From positions 1,860,001 through 1,924,000 of the forward strand of contig NC_014960.1 in assembly GCF_000199675.1 (NCBI RefSeq): DNA of 64,000 nt, given 5' to 3'. The DNA comes from Anaerolinea thermophila UNI-1. GTDB taxonomy: Bacteria > Chloroflexota > Anaerolineae > Anaerolineales > Anaerolineaceae. The first letter of the stretch is position 1. Every line of letters starts with the position of its first letter. The translations under genes were made by a program, and so were the position numbers. The notes under the pieces are model-generated. The model saw only the letters and a list, made by a program, of their open reading frames with translations. It was not told where the DNA came from and did no database searches. Shown one piece after another: positions 27,090 through 35,406 of this stretch.

Positions 27090-29720
27090 TTATCTGGATA
27101 CAACCAGCTTGACCACCTTACCTTGCGAATCAATGGTTGCTTTTGCATAGTGACGATGAACCGATCGGGCATAGGGCACTTCTTTAGAGACGGCAATCAC
27201 ATATTTTCCAGGCATTTCGGCTTCAGTCTGAGCGTTCTTACCAGCCTTTTGAGATGATGTTTTCTCTGAAGGAGCACAGGAGAGAATTTTTACCTCGGCG
27301 CTTTCAATGCCGGGTAAGTATTCCCGCACCATTTGTTTTACCTGAGCAACTACCTGCTCATTCACAGAAAGACTTGCATCGCGCACCTCCGTTTCCCCAG
27401 CTGTTCGAATAACGGGAGACTTTTTCAATCGGAAGGCCGTTTTTCTCCGCGCTCCACCGGATTGGAGACGAACCAGTGGATCGCCATAAAGAACAAACGA
27501 GAGCAACGTTTTCTGATCTTCTGGGTCCAGATAACCTTGTCGTCGATTCATCTCACGAGCCAATTCAATCTTTGCTAGCATCAACGCTTCACCAACACTT
27601 CGTCCGCTCCGAAGTTCCTGCCAGAAATAATTTCCCAGAAGGTCTGCAGCAATGAGTGGTGTATTCACTGAACCATAAGAAATCGCTGTCGAGGCAATGA
27701 CAGCCATCGTTCCCACAGAAAGGAACTTCAAAGCCATTGCCTGATCTTCCGTTTTACCAAAAATGTGCCCACCATAACACGCTTCGCTGAAAACTACTCT
27801 GGGAGCATGCCCATTGCGTTTGATTAAGGCAGGAGAAAGCGCAACAGGATAATCAACCAGCGTTTCCGACTCAACTGGATCGCGTTGCCCATACCACTCT
27901 CCACTATCTTCCAATCCATGAAGGTTATAATAGGCTAACTCAGGCTTGAGAAGGCGATCTACGTTCAAACTGGCGGCATCCTGAGGAGGTGAAATCAAGA
28001 GGTTGTGAGGACTTCCTACAGGGCGAAAGACTGCTACAGACGACCTGCGCCACACCGCCGCGGAATAGCCTACATTCGGCGGATTTCTATGAGCACCCAG
28101 AAATTGCAAAATGACATTCCAGAATTTGAAAAGGGAAGTGGCTTGTCCATTGGAATTAATCCAATTCTTTCCACCCCGCTGATGGTACAGAACCAGATGA
28201 CGGATTGAGTCAATCAAGAGCCCGGCATCGGCGCTGGAGTCAACCCCCGGCAAACGTCCAACGGGCCATTCAGTAATGAAATAATTAGAGTCCAATGTTC
28301 CATACGGGTTATCAGAGTAAATTACTTGATCATAATCATCCGTTGGGTTGGGCAGAGCATGGAAAGGCACAACACCTGCCCCGCCCACAATTAAGAGTGC
28401 CCCTATCATCTCTCCTTTCTTTGACAGGGCTTGATCTAAATCGTGCAAAGAAAGTTTAAGAGACCATGGATCTCGGTTCTTTACCGTCTCTATTCCAAGT
28501 GGTTTAACCGAGGCTACAAGATCCGGGTAAAAAATAAGGAAACGCCACCCTGTACGCTTTTGGATGGCTTCACCTAAACGGTGTAATTCCAAATCGATGA
28601 TTTTTGTGGTCTGGACACCATATTGCTCTTCCAGCCCTTGCCAGGATGAAAAAATCACATACACCGGGTAACGACCATCCAATCGGGTAAGTGTGCTTTT
28701 CTTTAACCGCCTGGCTACTCGATCCAGTTCTCGCTCAATCTCCTGAACTTCCTGATCCTTTGAGGCAGGCTCTCGTCCCTGTATTGGATCCTTGGGTGTT
28801 TTATCTTCCATAGACCTGTTTGCCATTTCAGACATATACTCCTGAGAACCCTCCGAGCGGGATTCTATGGTTTCAACCGAGTCGGATTGAGGTTCATCAA
28901 GCACACCACTTTGACAAGAGCCGCTCTCAAGCCAATTTCCCCGGAATCTTACAGCCACCTGAGCAGGAACAGGCAAATCAAACGGAATAAAAAGGTCCCC
29001 CAACCACAAATTACGATAGGGATGTTCATCTCCCCACAAACGTTTTACAGTCTGTCCAGCAACATCAAGAGATGCGCAATAATGAAGCAAAGCAATGGCA
29101 TCTTCTTCCTTTCCTTTTTTCATCCATAAGTCAGCCAGATATAAGCCAATGGGGACACAGTCTTCATATTGCTGATGATAATACTCCAGCAAGGTTAAGG
29201 CGGTTTCCTGAGGAACTGCTGGAAGCAGAGTTTTCAAATACATCCAAACAGCTACCAGGGGTAATTCGGTATGGCTAAAAAGCGCTTTTTGAGCCTCATC
29301 TCCTCCGAGTTTTGCTCCCTCTCCTGCTCTCATCAGGGAATAAGCAGGTAATGCCCACTCAGCCAACGGAAGATGGGAAGGACGCTCATCCCCTAACAAA
29401 TACAATGCGGATATTGCATTTTGATGTTCAGGCGAATTTGGTGGAGCGATGCGTGCAATTTCCCGATAAGCCTCCACAAACTCAGGGTCAACAAGGACTA
29501 ATTTACCCAGAAGGCTTAACGCTTGTTCCGTTTTCCCTTCACCTGCTAGCATTTTGGAATAAAAGTGACGCACTTCCAGATCTCCTGGATATACTGACAG
29601 CCAGTGTAAACACGCCTGACGTCCAAACTGATACGCCTCTGTTTGTAGTGCCAACCGTGAAAGGTAGAGAAAAGTAGAACGGTGCAAAAATTCGATTCCC
29701 TCTTTCATTTCTGAGTTCAT
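27090..29720 (-). CDS. TPR protein with gingipain/caspase-like (clan CD) cysteine peptidase domain
   Basis: 876 residues, no signal peptide or TM helix, so cytosolic. Residues 1-240 are TPR-like helical repeats; about 265-345 is a polar, highly charged linker. About 350-755 is a C25/CHAT-like clan CD fold: LLIVGGAGVVPFHALPNP (about 442-459), YSDNPYGTLDSN and WPVGRLPG as in gingipains, then the presumed catalytic His601 in YYNLHGLED and Cys648 in VVFSEACYGG, and FVLYGDPLVRL at the end. The C-terminal about 85 residues form a small extra domain. The start overlaps the stop of the giant TPR gene (ATGA), which suggests the two proteins act together. Which bonds it cuts is unknown. A CHAT rather than C25 assignment is possible. 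Confidence 0.8.
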   Translation of the reverse strand: MNSEMKEGIEFLHRSTFLYLSRLALQTEAYQFGRQACLHWLSVYPGDLEVRHFYSKMLAGEGKTEQALSLLGKLVLVDPEFVEAYREIARIAPPNSPEHQNAISALYLLGDERPSHLPLAEWALPAYSLMRAGEGAKLGGDEAQKALFSHTELPLVAVWMYLKTLLPAVPQETALTLLEYYHQQYEDCVPIGLYLADLWMKKGKEEDAIALLHYCASLDVAGQTVKRLWGDEHPYRNLWLGDLFIPFDLPVPAQVAVRFRGNWLESGSCQSGVLDEPQSDSVETIESRSEGSQEYMSEMANRSMEDKTPKDPIQGREPASKDQEVQEIERELDRVARRLKKSTLTRLDGRYPVYVIFSSWQGLEEQYGVQTTKIIDLELHRLGEAIQKRTGWRFLIFYPDLVASVKPLGIETVKNRDPWSLKLSLHDLDQALSKKGEMIGALLIVGGAGVVPFHALPNPTDDYDQVIYSDNPYGTLDSNYFITEWPVGRLPGVDSSADAGLLIDSIRHLVLYHQRGGKNWINSNGQATSLFKFWNVILQFLGAHRNPPNVGYSAAVWRRSSVAVFRPVGSPHNLLISPPQDAASLNVDRLLKPELAYYNLHGLEDSGEWYGQRDPVESETLVDYPVALSPALIKRNGHAPRVVFSEACYGGHIFGKTEDQAMALKFLSVGTMAVIASTAISYGSVNTPLIAADLLGNYFWQELRSGRSVGEALMLAKIELAREMNRRQGYLDPEDQKTLLSFVLYGDPLVRLQSGGARRKTAFRLKKSPVIRTAGETEVRDASLSVNEQVVAQVKQMVREYLPGIESAEVKILSCAPSEKTSSQKAGKNAQTEAEMPGKYVIAVSKEVPYARSVHRHYAKATIDSQGKVVKLVVSR

Positions 29721-32700
29721 AAAGAGGCTCCTGCTTCCTGAGATTTGTGAATCAGATTAAGCGCCATAACGCTTACCAATTGTCTGTGAATGACAACATC
29801 ATCTGGAGCAAGTTTTGCGGCATGTTGCAACATCCTCTCTGCCCCTGAAAAGTCCTTCCCATCTCGTAAGATTAATGCGGTGTAATAGTATCCCCGAGGG
29901 TCATGTGGAGCAATTCGGATAGCATGATGGAAAGTCTGCAATGCAAGATCATATTCTCGACGTTCAGAATAAACCTGCCCAAGTTCGATGTACAGTTCAA
30001 CGTTTTGCGGATCAAGGGCAATGGCTTGAGTAAGCAGATGCACTGCTTGATCGAGTTGTCCGTTATTCCTTTGCATCTTCGCAAGGAAAAGGGCTAGATC
30101 TGGTTGATTAGGCTCCTGGCGTAATGAACGAAAAGCAAAGCGCTCTGCCGATTTTACATCACCCAAATCCGCTAAAACCTGAGCGTGCAGGGCCAAAGCA
30201 TTGGCGTCTTCTGGAAAATCGGTTACCAGTCGCTGAGTTACTGATAACGCAGCCTGCGCCCCCCGCAATCGATAGATGAGAGAAGCCTTTTCCAGATCCA
30301 GTTCCAGAATCGGGGGTAATTTTCCATGTAAGGTTTCCAGCATGGACAGGCTTTGTTCCTCTTTATTCAGGTGGTTATATACCCGAATCATCGCCATGAT
30401 GGCTTTAGGATTAAGTGCATCTCTTTCTAACGCCATTTCGGCATATTTCTTCGCCTGTTCATAATCTTCATTCTCCAATGCCAACTCCGAAGCCAGAATA
30501 AATCCTTGCACGTGAGTGATATCCACCTCACTAGCACGCAATGCGCAGGATATAGCATCTTCTACACGGGATAAATGCTTATATACCTGGGCAAGATTGA
30601 ACCAAACAGATGAGTTGGAAGACTCCATCTTCACAGCGCGTGAAAGGATTTCAGCGGCTTTCTCGTAAGCCTCAACCATCATATAGGTCCAACCCAGTTC
30701 AATCAGATAATCAGTACGTTCAGGGCGAAGGGAAACAGCCTTTTCCCAGTGAAGGATTCCCTGTTCAACATCTCCCAGTTCTACTGCCAACTCCGCTGCA
30801 ATGGCTTGCCATTCCGGTTCTTCAGGGAACTGTGCAAGAGCCAAGAGTATCGCTTGATATGCTGAATCTTTCTCTCCCGCATCTTTGGCAAGAAAAGCGA
30901 ATAAAGCCTGGTAGAGAGGATGCTGGGGATGTTCAGTCAACAGTTGACGGACAATCTCCAATCCTTTTTGAGAATCTTTTTCTAAATAACACAGGGCTTG
31001 TTGAAAACGCACCTTTTCATTTCTCCCATATGGGTGAGCAATCTGAAGAGCCATTTGTAAGTTCCCCACCATTTGGAGTCCCTGGATAAGACACGCGGCT
31101 TCATCTGCCGAGCGCACCGCTCCGGCAAGCATCTTCAGATGTTCGGCAGTAGGATCAAAAGCGACTTTCAATCGGATAGACCAATCCCGAAGTTCGTCTG
31201 CGCTCACCATTCCGCTCAATTTCTGGAGCACTTGTTCGGCTTTCTCCCAATCCAATTCATCAACAAAGGGAGACAATTCCCCACCAGGTTTAATCTTGAG
31301 CAAGCGGCTCATTTGGCTGATCTCTTTGCCAATCGTCACACACTTTACATACTCCAGCATTGCCCAGGGATTCCCGGTATGGTTCTGGAGAAATTCCCGA
31401 ACATGGTGCAAAGCCGATGAGAAACAGAGACTTTCTCTTTCAGCGCAGATTTTCCAAAGCACCCAATCTTGCTGAATGTCTGAGGGCAACGAAGTTAATA
31501 TATTTTTCGCTTCCACATAATACCCTGTTGTCGCCAGCCATCGAGATTTCAAGAGCAGGTACTCGGCAGATGCTTCACCATGTTCTGCGAGGAAATGCAG
31601 GACTTCTTCTGCTTCCGCTGGTGAATTGTTTAAGAGTACATGTCCCTTGAGCAGAGCCAAACGCACTCCATCCTTCTCAGTGAGCAGTTTCTCATCCAAA
31701 ACCACGGTCTGAAGTAATCGCTGAGATTTTTCCCACTGGACCAGAGAGAGAGTAAACAAGCCCTGCAGGTAGCGCAAAGAAACCGATTGGGAGTCTTCCA
31801 ACAATCCCATTTCGGCATACATTAACCCATTCAGAAAATCCTCTTGTTTCCACGCGAGATATGCCAATTCTTTGTGGATTTCTGAGCGCAGCAAGGGATT
31901 CTCCACATGCTCCAGGGACAATGCCTGAAGCAGGATCGATTGAGCATGGGTATCTCTGCCGATACGAGATAATAAGCGGGCAAATTCTAAATGCAATTCA
32001 GGATCATCATGGCACAAACGGATAGCCATTTCCCCGGACTTGACCGCATCTTCAATTCTGCCTGTTTGTTCATAAACTTTCATTAAATCTTTCAAAAGGA
32101 TAGGACACGGTTGCAATGAAACTGCCAGTGCTTTTTCAAAGGCTTGTACCGCCTCCGACACTTTTTCCATGCTCAAAAACAGATAGCCGGCTTGTCGCAG
32201 GATTTCGGCATCCACTGTTCCGGTTTGAAGCACCTCGTCCAATACAATAGCAGCCTGTTCCACCGCTCCTACTTTCAACTGTAAACTTGCCAAAGATAAT
32301 TTCAAATCCAAACGATGTGGAGCCAGTGTTGTGAGGTGGAGATATTTCTCAATCGCTAAGACTGGTTTCTCCAAACGAATGGCCAAATTGGCAAACCATT
32401 CTCCGGTATCCACATCGTTCGGGGTTAAGCGGCACACCAATTCACCTACATTGAGCGCTTCCTGATCAAATCGAGCCTTCACGCAGGCTTCAGCATAATC
32501 TCTGAGCAGTGAAGGATTATCTGGTTGATGAGAAATTGCATCTTTCAGGAAAACCAGCGCCGCATCCCGATCACCCATTTCCATAGAGGTGACTCCCAAG
32601 CCATGTAGTACTCTCCACCCTGAAAGCCCACTCATGAAGCCTTCATCTTCTGCAAGTTGAGAGAACACCCGAAAGGCTTCTTCAGGCTTACGAACCTGCA

Positions 32701-34141
32701 CAAGTACTTCGGCTAGCAACAGCAGTCCTTGTTCATCTCCTGGATTCTGGGAAAGAATTTGCCTAAGAAGCCCTTCTGCCTGTTCAAGATGCAAGTTCTT
32801 TAATGCGTTTGACGGACTTGGATATTTGAGAACCAATCGAGCATATTCATACACCCATTCTGTTTGAGAATGCTCACCACGAACAGCAAATTCCAGAGCC
32901 TCCAATGCCTCTTCGTAATCATTTTGCTTAACAGCAATTTTTGAATACTCATAAGCCATTTCAGGATAAGCGTTCCACTTGCCTTTTAGATTCACCAGCA
33001 CCCGGCGCGCCTCTTCTAAAAAGCCCAAACCATGCAATGCCTGACACAGACGGAGGGCAATCTCTGGGTTATCCGGGTACAAAGCAGAGGCTTTTCTTAA
33101 ATAAATCAATGCCTCAGACACCTGGTTTTGCTGTAAAAGCAGGTTGCCCAAATGGAAGTAAATTGAGCCACTTTCAGGAACTGCCATAGCGGCGGATTTC
33201 AGGGTGTTCAAGGCAGATTGAACATCCTTTTTTGATAACCAATACTCCGAGATGGCTAACCACCAGCGCTCGTCTTCCGGCGAGAGCAAAGTAGCGCGAG
33301 TGAGCGAGGCTATTCCTTCCTCTTCGTTTCCCGTCCTCAGAAAGGCTTTGCCTAACCACCCATAAGCCTCACTGCAATCGGAGTGTTGCTCCAGAAGTTT
33401 CTGACAATTTTGTATGACGGTTTCATCTTCCCCCGCATAGAAAGAAGAACGAATATAGGATAGATGGAGACTTACATCTTGATGTTTCGTGGGTAAGGAA
33501 AAGAGCAAAGTCTTCCAGAGAGCCTGAGCTTCTTGCCACCGATGAGTTTTCTCGCATACACTTGCCAGGTAACGGCAAAGATCAGTGTCATTTGGAGAAA
33601 TTGCAAAAGCAATTTTTGCTGTTTGGTAGGCTTGTTCCTCATCCATTAATCTCAGTGCGATTTCACTGTGAATCCGCAACAATTGAGAATCATTTGGCCG
33701 TAAGGTAAGGATTTTTTGTGTGCAATGAAGTGCTTCTGAGGTTAAACCAAGAAGTAGTAAATCATCAATGAACGCCTGCCAATTCTCAGACAGACTTTGA
33801 AATAGAGAGGTATCAAGTTCTGTTTCAAATAGTTCATCAAATTTCTCAACAGCAAGTTTCCCCAATTCCAGGGTAACCGCATGATTCCCCTGAGATAATT
33901 GTTCTTTGGCTTTCAACAGCAGAAAAACAGGGTCTTCAAAATTCTCAAGCGTGTCAATGGCTTGAAGGCGCTCAGCCTCAGAATGAGCCATGAGAGCCCC
34001 ATCCAAGTTCCATCTTAACTTTTTTGATGGTGAAGGATTGGACCAAATCTTGCGAACCAGAGATTTTAATTGTGGTACATCCAATATTTTGCGATTTATC
34101 ACAACCTGATGAAGGGTCGTTTCCGTTTGCCAGTGTTGCAC
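29717..34141 (-). CDS. giant TPR-repeat protein (C-terminal part of a frameshifted gene)
   Basis: 1474 residues if started at GTG 34141, almost wholly built of tetratricopeptide repeats (repeated patterns such as EAIASLTRATLLSPED and KAAEILSRAVKMESSNSS). No enzyme domain is seen. The same frame stays open and protein-like for 44 more codons upstream (to about 34271): it reads SGFDRLNASEILQHALS and LHQLATLYSIAGKTTF. The frame meets the 34099-35010 frame at an A7 run. The real product is therefore probably one polypeptide of about 1764 residues. TPR arrays scaffold protein complexes; coupling to the peptidase gene (ATGA) suggests a regulatory or substrate-presenting partner. Confidence 0.85.
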   Translation of the reverse strand: MQHWQTETTLHQVVINRKILDVPQLKSLVRKIWSNPSPSKKLRWNLDGALMAHSEAERLQAIDTLENFEDPVFLLLKAKEQLSQGNHAVTLELGKLAVEKFDELFETELDTSLFQSLSENWQAFIDDLLLLGLTSEALHCTQKILTLRPNDSQLLRIHSEIALRLMDEEQAYQTAKIAFAISPNDTDLCRYLASVCEKTHRWQEAQALWKTLLFSLPTKHQDVSLHLSYIRSSFYAGEDETVIQNCQKLLEQHSDCSEAYGWLGKAFLRTGNEEEGIASLTRATLLSPEDERWWLAISEYWLSKKDVQSALNTLKSAAMAVPESGSIYFHLGNLLLQQNQVSEALIYLRKASALYPDNPEIALRLCQALHGLGFLEEARRVLVNLKGKWNAYPEMAYEYSKIAVKQNDYEEALEALEFAVRGEHSQTEWVYEYARLVLKYPSPSNALKNLHLEQAEGLLRQILSQNPGDEQGLLLLAEVLVQVRKPEEAFRVFSQLAEDEGFMSGLSGWRVLHGLGVTSMEMGDRDAALVFLKDAISHQPDNPSLLRDYAEACVKARFDQEALNVGELVCRLTPNDVDTGEWFANLAIRLEKPVLAIEKYLHLTTLAPHRLDLKLSLASLQLKVGAVEQAAIVLDEVLQTGTVDAEILRQAGYLFLSMEKVSEAVQAFEKALAVSLQPCPILLKDLMKVYEQTGRIEDAVKSGEMAIRLCHDDPELHLEFARLLSRIGRDTHAQSILLQALSLEHVENPLLRSEIHKELAYLAWKQEDFLNGLMYAEMGLLEDSQSVSLRYLQGLFTLSLVQWEKSQRLLQTVVLDEKLLTEKDGVRLALLKGHVLLNNSPAEAEEVLHFLAEHGEASAEYLLLKSRWLATTGYYVEAKNILTSLPSDIQQDWVLWKICAERESLCFSSALHHVREFLQNHTGNPWAMLEYVKCVTIGKEISQMSRLLKIKPGGELSPFVDELDWEKAEQVLQKLSGMVSADELRDWSIRLKVAFDPTAEHLKMLAGAVRSADEAACLIQGLQMVGNLQMALQIAHPYGRNEKVRFQQALCYLEKDSQKGLEIVRQLLTEHPQHPLYQALFAFLAKDAGEKDSAYQAILLALAQFPEEPEWQAIAAELAVELGDVEQGILHWEKAVSLRPERTDYLIELGWTYMMVEAYEKAAEILSRAVKMESSNSSVWFNLAQVYKHLSRVEDAISCALRASEVDITHVQGFILASELALENEDYEQAKKYAEMALERDALNPKAIMAMIRVYNHLNKEEQSLSMLETLHGKLPPILELDLEKASLIYRLRGAQAALSVTQRLVTDFPEDANALALHAQVLADLGDVKSAERFAFRSLRQEPNQPDLALFLAKMQRNNGQLDQAVHLLTQAIALDPQNVELYIELGQVYSERREYDLALQTFHHAIRIAPHDPRGYYYTALILRDGKDFSGAERMLQHAAKLAPDDVVIHRQLVSVMALNLIHKSQEAGASL

Positions 34142-35010
34142 AGCATATAAGGCGGCTCTATAAACGGATTCAGAAAATGTGGTTTTTCCTGCAATGGAGT
34201 ATAACGTAGCCAGTTGATGAAGAGATAGCGCATGCTGCAGAATTTCAGAAGCATTAAGACGATCAAATCCACTTTTTTTCGATAGGAGTTCAGGAGGGGA
34301 TGATTATCCAGCAGAGTTTTCGCAACTTTCTGGCTCCATTGCCGGCATTCCCTTGCCATGAGGCGTTGTAGAACCTCAATTTGAACAAGAGGTACGGCTT
34401 TTACCAGCAGCTCTACAGTGATTTCTATTTTTCTATCCAAAGGGAGGAAACGAGATGAGAGCCAGTGAATCCCCCACTCCCAAATCAATGGCTCATAAAA
34501 TTCTATGAACAAGTGTTTCGCCCACTCTAAAGGTTCTTCTTGCAAATCACCGCTCACGAGGATAGCGGTCTTCCAAAGAGAATAGGTGTCTCGCCTATCT
34601 TTGTGGGTAATTTTTTCAAAAGCAGTCTGCCACCCTTCCCGGTGAGCCAGATTTCTTAAGGCAATTCCCAGCAGAGCAGATTCACCAAGGGAGACCACTT
34701 TTTTGCGCTGGTGAAGCACCTCTTCTAGAAAGTCAGATGCTTGCTTCTCTAGGCTTGCAATGAGGTCCTCATAGAAATGCGCTGAACACTCTCCAGAAAA
34801 ATCATCGTCACAGAGAGAAAGCAAAGCAATTTGTCCTGGAGACCAGTTAACCGGGTCAGGTCCCAGGAATCTTTTTACCCGGGAAAACCCTCCACTTGTG
34901 GTAATAAACTGTTCAATTCTTTCATCCTGTCGAATAGATTGAAGTATCCAGGGAACATCTTCAGAGGGCACAAGTCCTTTCAATTCCTCAATGAATGAAA
35001 TCATGTTCAT
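34099..35010 (-). CDS. N-terminal part of the giant TPR protein (frame ends after an A7 run)
   Basis: ATG 35010 with AGGAGGG upstream (plus-strand about 35014-35020) opens a 303-codon frame. The first 246 residues look like an alpha-helical domain of unknown family. The last 57 residues (after RKK) look out of frame: hydrophobic, then Pro/Lys-rich with no pattern. At the A7 run (34273-34279) a -1 shift joins the frame to the TPR gene as ...LLNSYRKK-SGFDRLNASEIL. Without the shift the product would be a 303-aa protein overlapping the TPR frame by 43 bp. I regard the joined reading as more likely; whether it is programmed, a mutation or a sequence error cannot be decided here. Confidence 0.7.
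   Translation of the reverse strand: MNMISFIEELKGLVPSEDVPWILQSIRQDERIEQFITTSGGFSRVKRFLGPDPVNWSPGQIALLSLCDDDFSGECSAHFYEDLIASLEKQASDFLEEVLHQRKKVVSLGESALLGIALRNLAHREGWQTAFEKITHKDRRDTYSLWKTAILVSGDLQEEPLEWAKHLFIEFYEPLIWEWGIHWLSSRFLPLDRKIEITVELLVKAVPLVQIEVLQRLMARECRQWSQKVAKTLLDNHPLLNSYRKKVDLIVLMLLKFCSMRYLFINWLRYTPLQEKPHFLNPFIEPPYMLCNTGKRKRPFIRL
34273..34279 (-). other. A7 slippery run, presumed -1 frameshift or transcriptional slippage site
   Basis: On the minus strand the 0 frame reads CGA AAA AAA GTG GAT. The heptamer A AAA AAA is in the X-XXY-YYZ register needed for -1 slippage, and a -1 slip gives AAA AAA AGT GGA TTT, entering the open TPR frame. The TPR frame is closed just upstream by a stop (plus 34304-34306), so it cannot be started independently far upstream. 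Confidence 0.7.
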
Positions 35011-35019
35011 ACAGCCCTC

Positions 35020-35343
35020 CTATGGGACCATCGTTACCAGCGAGTAAGCGGATGCAAAAAGCATAAACCCCACCAGGATAAGAAAGACCCCAACCCCTGA
35101 TGTGGTTCGCACCAACTGGTTAAGCGCCTCCAGGAGAGCGGAAGCATTTCCAACCAGCCCGGCAATATCATCTGCCAAGCCTTTCTGCGCCATGCGAGCC
35201 GTTTGGCTGGCAAGAGTATGAATGTCCTTTCCCCCTACTCGAAAGGTCAAAATCAGCACACCAGCCGCCAGTGAGATCACCCCCAAGACCAGCAGACTGA
35301 CCGCCATCAGCATCAAGAATTGCTCAACACCTAAATTAATCAT
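35020..35343 (-). CDS. small two-TM membrane protein, unknown function
   Basis: 107 residues from ATG 35343, chosen because GGGAGG lies 4 bases upstream; a frame extension to 35391 would run through the sigma-54 promoter. TM1 is about residues 8-33 and TM2 about 83-105. Between them lies an amphipathic stretch (HTLASQTARMAQKGLADDI...), probably helical and about 45 residues long. It is the first gene after the sigma-54 promoter and is followed 9 bp later by the giant TPR gene, so it may anchor the TPR/peptidase complex at the membrane. No family is recognised. Confidence 0.75.
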   Translation of the reverse strand: MINLGVEQFLMLMAVSLLVLGVISLAAGVLILTFRVGGKDIHTLASQTARMAQKGLADDIAGLVGNASALLEALNQLVRTTSGVGVFLILVGFMLFASAYSLVTMVP

Positions 35344-35377
35344 GTTGCCTCCCGATCGAATGCTCTCGGGAGGCAAC
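35344..35377 (-). promoter_or_regulatory. 12-bp inverted repeat covering the ribosome binding site of the small membrane protein
   Basis: Plus-strand arms GTTGCCTCCCGA (35344-35355) and TCGGGAGGCAAC (35366-35377) are perfectly complementary, with a 10-base loop. The minus-strand 3' arm contains the GGGAGG Shine-Dalgarno and ends directly at the ATG. Read-through RNA would hide the Shine-Dalgarno; a transcript from the sigma-54 promoter (start near 35369) would lack most of the 5' arm. It could instead be a protein-binding operator. Confidence 0.6.
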
Positions 35378-35379
35378 GG

Positions 35380-35396
35380 TGCAAAAACCATGCCAG
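35380..35396 (-). promoter_or_regulatory. sigma-54 (-24/-12) promoter
   Basis: Minus strand CTGGCATGGTTTTTGCA matches the sigma-54 consensus YTGGCACGrNNNTTGCW at all defined positions except C to T in ACG. The GG (-24, plus 35393-35394) and GC (-12, plus 35381-35382) are exactly 10 bases apart. It lies 11 nt after the stop of the activator gene and upstream of the small membrane protein gene. Confidence 0.8.
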
Positions 35397-35406
35397 AAGG
35401 GTTATC

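Noticed and set aside
34099..34272. The last 57 codons of the 303-codon frame as a genuine protein tail
   Set aside because: The sequence changes abruptly to Leu/Phe then Pro/Lys-rich with no pattern, whereas the overlapping TPR frame reads as helical protein.
35344..35377. The inverted repeat as an intrinsic terminator of the activator gene
   Set aside because: No T run follows on the minus strand, and it overlaps the next gene's ribosome binding site.
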